Assembly: GCA_016200725.1 (NCBI GenBank)
Contig: JACQEE010000022.1
Coordinates: 1 to 9,776 of the forward strand
Direction: 5' to 3'
From: Chloroflexota bacterium
GTDB lineage: Bacteria; Chloroflexota; Dehalococcoidia; SHYB01
DNA length: 9,776 nt
Shown: in pieces, positions 5,510-9,776 of the stretch
Position numbering within the stretch: position 1 is the first letter of the stretch
Layout: each line of letters starts with the position of its first letter
The notes under the pieces: generated by a model
Database searches by the model: none
The model's input: only the letters and a program-made list of their open reading frames with translations
Told to the model about the DNA's origin: nothing
Translations under genes and position numbers: made by a program

Positions 5510-6288
5510 TACGTCATATACGACCCGGCGTTGATATTGATGTTCTGCCCTGTCAGGCCGCTCGACTGGTCGGAGGCGAGGTAGACCATGAAGTCCGCAA
5601 CTTCCGCCGGACTGACGATCTTGTTCAGCGGCGCGGCCTTCGCCGCCTCGTCGCGCACCGTCTCGTACGACACCCCGCGCTCGTTGGCGATGCGCTGGTG
5701 GTAGGCGACCAGCAGTTCGGTGTTGATGGCCCCAGGCACCACGCAGTTCACGCGGATGTTGTACTTCCCAACCTCAGTTGCCAGCGCCATCGTCAGCCCG
5801 AAGAGGCCCGCCTTCGACGCGCAGTAGTGCGTCCGCCCGAAGATGCCCTGGCGGCCGGCGCTCGACGAGACGTTGATGATGACGCCGCTGCGTTGCTTGA
5901 TCATGTGCGGCAGCACGTACTTCGCGCACATCGCCGAGCCGCGCAGGTTAATGGCGATAGGGATCTCCCACTCCTTCATGTCGATCTCATACAGCGGCTT
6001 CGTCGGCCCCGGCATCGCCGCGTTGTTCACCATCACGTCGACCTTGCCAAACTGCTTCACGACGGCGTCCACCATCGCCTTCACCTGCGCCTCGACCGAG
6101 ATGTCCGCCTCGACGGCTATCGCCTTCCCGCCCTTGGCTTTGATCTGCTTCACGATGTCGTCCAGTTGCGCCTTCGTCCGCGAGACCGCGGCGACGCTCG
6201 CCCCCGCCTCCGCAAACTTAAGCGCCGCGGCCTTGCCGATCCCTCGTCCAGCGCCCGTCATGATAACGACACGGTCTTTCAGCGACAT
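5509..6288 (-). CDS. Short-chain dehydrogenase/reductase, NADP-type
   Basis: This 259-residue classical SDR has all standard motifs: TGAGRGIG (11-18), NNAA (88-91), Asn114 in INLRG, Ser142 in NVSSS, and YCASK (Tyr155, Lys159). It ends in GLTGQNININAGSYMT (244-259). Arg37 in the SRTK stretch suggests NADP(H). It resembles FabG-like 3-oxoacyl or secondary-alcohol reductases, but the substrate cannot be named. The ATG at 6288 is chosen over one 7 codons upstream because AGGAG (6300-6296) sits 7 bases before it and homology begins at MSLKDRV. The gene follows pheA by 64 bases, a gap that carries an extended -10-like element and a 15-base palindrome, so it may have its own promoter inside the operon. 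It is a close paralogue of the SDR at 4486-5265, which is more divergent at key residues. Confidence 0.92.
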   Translation of the reverse strand: MSLKDRVVIMTGAGRGIGKAAALKFAEAGASVAAVSRTKAQLDDIVKQIKAKGGKAIAVEADISVEAQVKAMVDAVVKQFGKVDVMVNNAAMPGPTKPLYEIDMKEWEIPIAINLRGSAMCAKYVLPHMIKQRSGVIINVSSSAGRQGIFGRTHYCASKAGLFGLTMALATEVGKYNIRVNCVVPGAINTELLVAYHQRIANERGVSYETVRDEAAKAAPLNKIVSPAEVADFMVYLASDQSSGLTGQNININAGSYMT

Positions 6289-6327
6289 GAAAAGTCTCCT
6301 AAGGTGCAATCCGACAGACCGAGGCGG

Positions 6328-6336
6328 ATTCTAGCA
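6328..6336 (-). promoter_or_regulatory. Possible internal promoter (extended -10) before SDR
   Basis: TGC-TAGAAT (6336-6328) on the minus strand is an extended -10. It sits in the context GCGTGCTAGAAT, nearly identical to the element upstream of the BioD-like gene (GCGTGCTAGACT). No good -35 is present, and that position is occupied by the palindrome at 6340-6354. Confidence 0.4.
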
Positions 6337-6339
6337 CGC

Positions 6340-6354
6340 AACGACAGTGTCGTT
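6340..6354 (-). promoter_or_regulatory. 15-base perfect palindrome at the pheA stop / SDR promoter
   Basis: AACGACA (6340-6346) and TGTCGTT (6348-6354) are perfect inverted arms around one G. The element covers two bases of the pheA stop codon and lies where a -35 of the SDR promoter would be. Its size and symmetry fit a repressor operator, but no regulator gene is nearby; it may instead be a small transcript hairpin. Confidence 0.4.
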
Positions 6355-7186
6355 ACCGCGCCCGGTAGCGGGGATACGACCCGAACACGATCAGCATCTG
6401 CGCGAGGCGCCGCAGATTGGCGAGCGCATCGACCGCGACAGGGTCCAGGCGGTGCCGGTCGAAGTCGAGCAGGAAGAAGTACTTGCCGAGACCCTCTTTC
6501 GCTGGCCGCGACTCGATCTTGCTCAGGTTGATGCCGCGATCGGCGAACTCCTTCACCGCCAGGTAGATCTGCTTCGGCTTGTCCTCGGCGAACGAGAAGG
6601 CGATCGACGTCTTGTCGTCGCCCGTCGGCGCGTGGTCCTCGCGCGCGAGCACGACAAAGCGGGTCACGTTGTGCGCGTGGTCCTGGATGCCCTCGGCGAG
6701 CAGCGTCGCGCCGTAGAGTTGCGCCGCCCGTCGTGGCGCGATGGCCGCCGCCGGCGAGCCTTTGTGCGCCTTCATGTCGGCGACCGCCTGTACGGTGCTC
6801 AGCGACGCGACCGCCTGCGCTTGCGGCAACTTCGCCTCCAGGAAGCGACGGCACTGCGCCAGCGGCTGCGGGTGCGAGTAGACCACCTTGATCTCGTCGA
6901 GCGGCATGTTCCGCGCCGCCATGAGGCACTGCGTGACCGGCAGCACCAGTTCCATGCGAATCTTGAGTTTCGTAACGTGGATCATCAGATCGAGCGTGTC
7001 GGTCACCGACCCCTCGATGCTATTCTCGATGGGCGCCATCGCCTCGTCGGCCTTGCCCGCCTCGACCGTCGCGATGGCCGCCGCCACCGATGGGCACGGC
7101 ACACCCTGCGCGCTGGCGTCATACGCGAGCACAGCCTCTTCGGAGAACGTGCCGGGCGGCCCGAGATAGGCAATCTTCTTTGGCAT
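6353..7186 (-). CDS. pheA: Prephenate dehydratase (phenylalanine biosynthesis)
   Basis: This 277-residue protein converts prephenate to phenylpyruvate in L-phenylalanine synthesis. The catalytic PDT domain spans about 1-185: YLGPPGTFSEEA (7-18), PIENSIEGSV (52-61), SHPQPLAQCRRFL (104-116) and the active-site TRF motif NVTRFVVL (173-180, Thr175). A C-terminal ACT domain (about 190-270) carries ESRP (225-228), the phenylalanine-binding motif, so feedback inhibition by Phe is expected. It is a monofunctional enzyme with no chorismate mutase domain. The ATG at 7186 is chosen because MPKKIAYLGPPG is the standard start; the longer frame upstream only translates the repeat at 7209-7241. The ribosome binding site is weak. 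It is the first gene of the minus-strand run, and no other aromatic pathway gene is in the window. Confidence 0.95.
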   Translation of the reverse strand: MPKKIAYLGPPGTFSEEAVLAYDASAQGVPCPSVAAAIATVEAGKADEAMAPIENSIEGSVTDTLDLMIHVTKLKIRMELVLPVTQCLMAARNMPLDEIKVVYSHPQPLAQCRRFLEAKLPQAQAVASLSTVQAVADMKAHKGSPAAAIAPRRAAQLYGATLLAEGIQDHAHNVTRFVVLAREDHAPTGDDKTSIAFSFAEDKPKQIYLAVKEFADRGINLSKIESRPAKEGLGKYFFLLDFDRHRLDPVAVDALANLRRLAQMLIVFGSYPRYRAR

Positions 7187-7208
7187 GCGTATGCGGCCTG
7201 CTAGAAAG

Positions 7209-7241
7209 CCGTTCGTGGTGAGCCTGTCGAACCATGGACGG
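7209..7241 (+). repeat. Dispersed palindrome in the pheA leader
   Basis: CCGTTCGTGGT (7209-7219) pairs with ACCATGGACGG (7231-7241), with two G-T wobbles, around an 11-base loop. It differs at one base from 4079-4111. It lies between the predicted pheA -10 and the pheA start codon, so it would be transcribed as a hairpin in the roughly 60-base pheA leader. Confidence 0.85.
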
Positions 7242-7252
7242 CGGAGGGCGCC

Positions 7253-7258
7253 ATTATA
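7253..7258 (-). promoter_or_regulatory. Consensus -10 of the predicted pheA promoter
   Basis: The minus strand reads GGGTATAATGG, a perfect TATAAT (7258-7253). The matching -35 position (7281-7276) reads CAAATA, which is poor. It overlaps the -35 of the forward promoter at 7279. Transcription would start near 7246. Confidence 0.55.
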
Positions 7259-7278
7259 CCCCGCGACACATTCGCTAT

Positions 7279-7307
7279 TTGACACCCTTCGAGGCCATCC
7301 CCAGAAT
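7279..7307 (+). promoter_or_regulatory. Predicted promoter of the enoyl-CoA hydratase gene
   Basis: A perfect TTGACA (7279-7284), a 17-base spacer and CAGAAT (7302-7307) make a strong sigma-70-type promoter. Transcription would start near 7314, about 25 bases before the ATG at 7339. Confidence 0.65.
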
Positions 7308-7338
7308 GTTCGCGACCTTCATCGCCAAGGAGTTCTCG

Positions 7339-8142
7339 ATGACCACTGCCGCGCAGCCGCAGGTGCTCTACGAGCGCCGCGGCCCTATCGCCATCGCCAC
7401 GCTCAACCGGCCGTCGACGCTCAACGCGATGAGCGCGGGCATGATGGACAAGTTCCTCGAGGTGCTGCGCGAAGCGGACAGTGGCGCCAGCGGCGTGAAA
7501 GTGCTCATCGTCACCGGCGCGGGCAAGGGCTTTTGCTCCGGCATGGACGTCAACGACATGCAGGCAGACAAGAAACTCGGCGGATCCCACATGACCTGGC
7601 CGCGCCCGCGACCCGACCGCCAGCCTGTCATGATGATGCGCACCGCTAATATCCCCATCATCGGCGCCATCAACGGCGTCGCCGCGGGCGGCGGCATGGG
7701 CTTCGCCCTCGGCCCCGACATCCGCATCATGTCCGACAAGGCGCGCCTCATCCCCATCTTCCTCAAGCGCGGCCTCCAGCCCGACATGGGCACGTCGTAC
7801 ACGCTCACCAAACTGCTCGGGACGCAGAAAGCCCTCGAACTGATCTGGAGCGCCGACCCCATCGGCCCCGAAGAGGCGTTGCGTCTGGGCCTCGTCGCCA
7901 AGGTCGTCCCCCACGATCGCCTGCTCGACGAGGCGATGGTTCTCGCCGAGAAACTGGCCAAGGGGCCGTCCGCGGCCATCGCCCTGGCGAAGCGTGCCGT
8001 CTACCGCGCCGAGTCCGGCACCCTCGACATCGATCTCGAGTTCGGCACCTACGGCCAAGAGCGCCTCATGCGCACCGAAGACTTCGTAGAGGGCTTCAAG
8101 TCCTTCCTCGAAAAGCGCGAACCTAAGTTCAAAGGCCAGTGA
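7339..8142 (+). CDS. Enoyl-CoA hydratase/isomerase (crotonase) family protein
   Basis: This 267-residue protein of the crotonase fold would act on an acyl-CoA thioester in fatty-acid-like or side-chain beta-oxidation. The two oxyanion-hole regions are GKGFCSGMDV (62-71) and GVAAGGGMG (113-121). The catalytic segment reads FLKRGLQPDMGTSY (141-154). The first catalytic Glu of true hydratases (PEI.LG) is absent and an acid is supplied by Asp149, a pattern of the KRGLxPDxG branch that includes isomerases and other activities. The exact reaction is therefore open. The ATG at 7339 is chosen because AAGGAG (7327-7332) lies 6 bases before it and it follows the promoter at 7279-7307; an upstream in-frame ATG at 7234 lies inside the repeat. 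An SDR follows 88 bases later and is probably co-transcribed. Confidence 0.9.
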   Translation: MTTAAQPQVLYERRGPIAIATLNRPSTLNAMSAGMMDKFLEVLREADSGASGVKVLIVTGAGKGFCSGMDVNDMQADKKLGGSHMTWPRPRPDRQPVMMMRTANIPIIGAINGVAAGGGMGFALGPDIRIMSDKARLIPIFLKRGLQPDMGTSYTLTKLLGTQKALELIWSADPIGPEEALRLGLVAKVVPHDRLLDEAMVLAEKLAKGPSAAIALAKRAVYRAESGTLDIDLEFGTYGQERLMRTEDFVEGFKSFLEKREPKFKGQ

Positions 8143-8155
8143 TGGGTGGGGTCTC

Positions 8156-8177
8156 CCCTCTCCCCAAGGGGAGAGGG
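8156..8177 (+). repeat. Perfect 10-bp-arm palindrome between hydratase and SDR genes
   Basis: CCCTCTCCCC (8156-8165) and GGGGAGAGGG (8168-8177) are perfect inverted arms around AA, followed by ATCAAGGGTGAGG. This form is a common intergenic repeat in environmental bacterial genomes. It lies 13 bases after the hydratase stop and 53 bases before the SDR start. It could attenuate transcription or stabilise the upstream transcript; there is no T-run. Confidence 0.6.
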
Positions 8178-8230
8178 ATCAAGGGTGAGGAGTGAGGCCC
8201 CGAGAGCAACAGCCTCTCGAAGGAGCAATC

Positions 8231-9118
8231 ATGGGCCTCTTAGACAACAAGCGCATCGTCGTCACCGGCGCGGGCCGCGGCCTCGGCCGCGCCTACGCGA
8301 TGGCCATGGCCGCCGAGGGCGCGAAGGTCGTGGTCAACGACGTCGACGCCGCCGAAGCCGAGAAGGTCGTCGGTGAGATCGCCGAGCGCGGCGGCAAGGC
8401 CATCCCCAACGCCGACTCGGTGGCCGACTGGCGCGGTGCGGGCCGCCTCATCGCGCAGTGCGTCGAGGCCTTCGGCGGCATCGACTGCCTCGTCAACAAC
8501 GCCGGCATCCACCACAACCTGCCGATATGGCAGGAGACGACCGAGTCGCTCGACCAGATGCTCGCCGTCAACGTGCGCGGCACCTTCAACCCGACGCGCC
8601 ACGCCCTCGATCACATGATGCCCCAGCGTCATGGCTGCATCATCAACGTCACCTCCGGCTCGCAGTCGGGCATCCTCTCGCAGTCGGTCTATGGCGCGAG
8701 TAAGGGCGCGGTCGCCTCGTTCACCTACAACTGGGCCATGGAACTCGCCGCGTACAACATCCGCGTCAACGCCATCTCGCCGATGGCCGCCACGCGCATG
8801 GCCGACAACTCGCGCGCGAAGGGCTTCGCCAGCCCGACCTTCCCGCAGTGGCCGCCGGAGCACGTCGCGCCCATCGCCGTCTTCCTGGCCAGCGACGACG
8901 CGGCCAACGTCACCGGCCAGATCGTGCGCCTCGAAGGCGACACGTTGAGCCTGCTCTCCCACCCTAAGATGATCGCCCCCGCCGTGTTCCCCGGCGGTTG
9001 GACCGTAGCCGACATCCGCAAGCACTTCCACTCCACACTCGGTCAGCGCCTCGAACCCGTCGGCCTCCGCGCCAAGACCTACCAGTACTACGACGGTCTG
9101 ACACAGCAGAAGTCCTAG
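8231..9118 (+). CDS. Short-chain dehydrogenase/reductase, NAD-type, with C-terminal extension
   Basis: This 295-residue SDR has the standard motifs TGAGRGLG (12-19), NNAG (89-92), Asn114 in VNVRG, Ser142 in NVTSG, and YGASK (Tyr154, Lys158). Asp37 in VVVNDVDA points to NAD(H). The Rossmann domain ends near NVTGQIVRLEG (226-236), but about 60 further residues follow, including PAVFPGGWTVADIRKHF (250-266). Ordinary 250-residue SDRs lack such an extension. The ATG at 8231 is preceded by AAGGAG (8220-8225) at 5 bases. With the hydratase upstream it plausibly forms a hydratase-dehydrogenase pair, as in beta-oxidation, where a 3-hydroxyacyl-CoA would be the substrate. That pairing is inferred from neighbourhood only. 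Multifunctional-enzyme and 17-beta-hydroxysteroid dehydrogenase relatives are alternatives. Confidence 0.9.
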   Translation: MGLLDNKRIVVTGAGRGLGRAYAMAMAAEGAKVVVNDVDAAEAEKVVGEIAERGGKAIPNADSVADWRGAGRLIAQCVEAFGGIDCLVNNAGIHHNLPIWQETTESLDQMLAVNVRGTFNPTRHALDHMMPQRHGCIINVTSGSQSGILSQSVYGASKGAVASFTYNWAMELAAYNIRVNAISPMAATRMADNSRAKGFASPTFPQWPPEHVAPIAVFLASDDAANVTGQIVRLEGDTLSLLSHPKMIAPAVFPGGWTVADIRKHFHSTLGQRLEPVGLRAKTYQYYDGLTQQKS

Positions 9119-9334
9119 TCTGCTGAATCCAAGCCTCTTTATTCTTGCCTCTCATTTCGCGGTGCAATAACCGTTCGATATTGACGAATGGTATACATTC
9201 TCTTTGTGCACTTCTTGGCACCTATCCCCTTGTATGTGTGGCTGCCTCGCCGCCGCAAATCTCCATTAGGTTCTTCAAGCGCCGAGGACTCGTGCAACGC
9301 AAATCTGCAATGTAGTCGCCGGAAGGAGTTCTCG
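9119..9334. other. Intergenic region before the secreted-protein gene
   Basis: This 216-base stretch is AT-richer than its surroundings. TTGACG (9181-9186) and GGTATACATT (9190-9199) are promoter-like words, but their mutual spacing is wrong and neither has a convincing partner. No hairpin terminator with a T-run was seen after the SDR stop. A 70-codon minus-strand frame here has no family resemblance and is not called. Confidence 0.4.
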
Positions 9335-9776
9335 ATGGACTCGGTAAACACTCACGGTACATTGCGCCGAGCGCGGTGGGGAGTTCCGCTGGCTCTTCTG
9401 CTCCCGCTCATCCTTCTCTTCGTCCTCGGTGCCAGCGCTCCAAAGCCGCCAACGATCAGCGTTTCTTCGCCGAAGGCAGGTTCCACACAGAATGGCGTCG
9501 AAGTACAGATCAGCGTAAAGACCTCTAACATCAAACTGGATGCGAGGGGCATCGGCGCTGCCAACAAGGCTGGCAGCGGCTACCTGACCTACAGCGTCGA
9601 CGGCGTCCTGGCTACGAAGTCGGCCAACACGTCCGCCAAGTTCCGCTCCTTCAGCCCGGGCCAGCACACGGTGACGATGACGCATGCGGGGCCCGCGGGA
9701 ACCCGTTTCTATTTCGATTTTCTTGAAGTGGCCGTGCCGATCGCCGATCTGCCCATGGCTGCCGCGGATCCGCAGA
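9335..9776 (+). CDS. Secreted or membrane-anchored protein, Ig-like fold, cut by window edge
   Basis: The ATG at 9335 is preceded by AAGGAG (9323-9328) at 6 bases and the frame is open to the window end (147 residues seen). Residues 11-35 form a signal sequence: RRARWG, a hydrophobic LALLLPLILLFVL core and a possible ASA cleavage site near 36. The mature part is beta-rich and reads like an extracellular Ig-like or carbohydrate-type domain: ISVSSPKAG, then a variant of GxANxxGxGHxHYxLDV (GAANKAGSGYLTYSVDG) and SPGQHTVTM. The first motif resembles Chloroflexota surface proteins, but the His residues usual there are replaced by Tyr and Thr. A later hydrophobic stretch (FYFDFLEVAVPIADL) lies close to the cut edge. 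Function unknown. Confidence 0.75.
   Translation, partial: MDSVNTHGTLRRARWGVPLALLLPLILLFVLGASAPKPPTISVSSPKAGSTQNGVEVQISVKTSNIKLDARGIGAANKAGSGYLTYSVDGVLATKSANTSAKFRSFSPGQHTVTMTHAGPAGTRFYFDFLEVAVPIADLPMAAADPQ

Noticed and set aside
4414..5584. Two long plus-strand open frames opposite the second SDR and zinc-ribbon genes
   Set aside because: They are antisense to genes with full motif sets, are Arg/Ser/Pro-rich, and have no ribosome binding site or family features.
5698..7204. Long plus-strand open frames opposite the third SDR and pheA
   Set aside because: High-GC antisense open frames; the minus-strand genes are unambiguous.
7201..9031. Minus-strand open frames opposite the hydratase and last SDR
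   Set aside because: Antisense to well-conserved genes; one simply ends in the translated repeat at 7209-7241.
9139..9351. 70-codon minus-strand frame in the gap before the secreted protein
   Set aside because: No family resemblance, no good ribosome binding site, and it overlaps the start of a better-supported gene.

Overview
This is a GC-rich bacterial chromosomal fragment with dense, short-spaced genes, mostly good AGGAG-type ribosome binding sites and E. coli-like TTGACA/TATAAT promoters. No rRNA, tRNA, CRISPR array, integrase or transposase was seen. The gene set (several NAD(P)-dependent short-chain dehydrogenases, a PIG-L deacetylase, an enoyl-CoA hydratase, small membrane proteins) and the dispersed palindromes built on CCGTTCGTGGTGAGCC recall an uncultured Chloroflexota genome, perhaps Dehalococcoidia. 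That placement is inferred from remembered family resemblance, not from a marker gene.

Left part (1-3453). A BioD-like/DRTGG protein runs leftwards off the window edge and is divergent from a rightward SDR at 905. The SDR is followed by the N-terminal two thirds of a PIG-L deacetylase, a complete PHP-family phosphatase of the CpsB/YwqE type, and a 73-residue membrane protein. The PIG-L homology stops abruptly at a fragment of the dispersed repeat, just before the PHP start codon. Its frame then stays open across the whole PHP gene as low-complexity, arginine-rich sequence.

Middle part (3494-7186). Six minus-strand genes are arranged like an operon, read from right to left: prephenate dehydratase (pheA), SDR, GDCCVFCSY-type zinc ribbon, a second SDR of identical length, a three-helix membrane protein and a PAP2-like membrane protein. 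The zinc ribbon and second SDR are one base apart, and the last two genes overlap by 8 bases. The membrane protein carries a dispersed palindrome in frame inside its coding sequence. The PAP2-like protein has lost both catalytic histidines.

Right part (7209-9776). A divergent promoter region separates pheA from an enoyl-CoA hydratase/isomerase, followed by an NAD-type SDR with a long C-terminal extension. The pair probably acts on an acyl-CoA substrate. After a 216-base gap comes the start of a secreted or membrane-anchored protein that runs off the right edge.

Most of the window is ordinary metabolic gene content. The points worth a second look are the repeat-associated remodelling (gene truncation, in-frame insertion, leader insertion), the degenerate catalytic motifs in three proteins, and several well-defined but uncharacterised regulatory palindromes. 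I found no convincing new multi-gene system.
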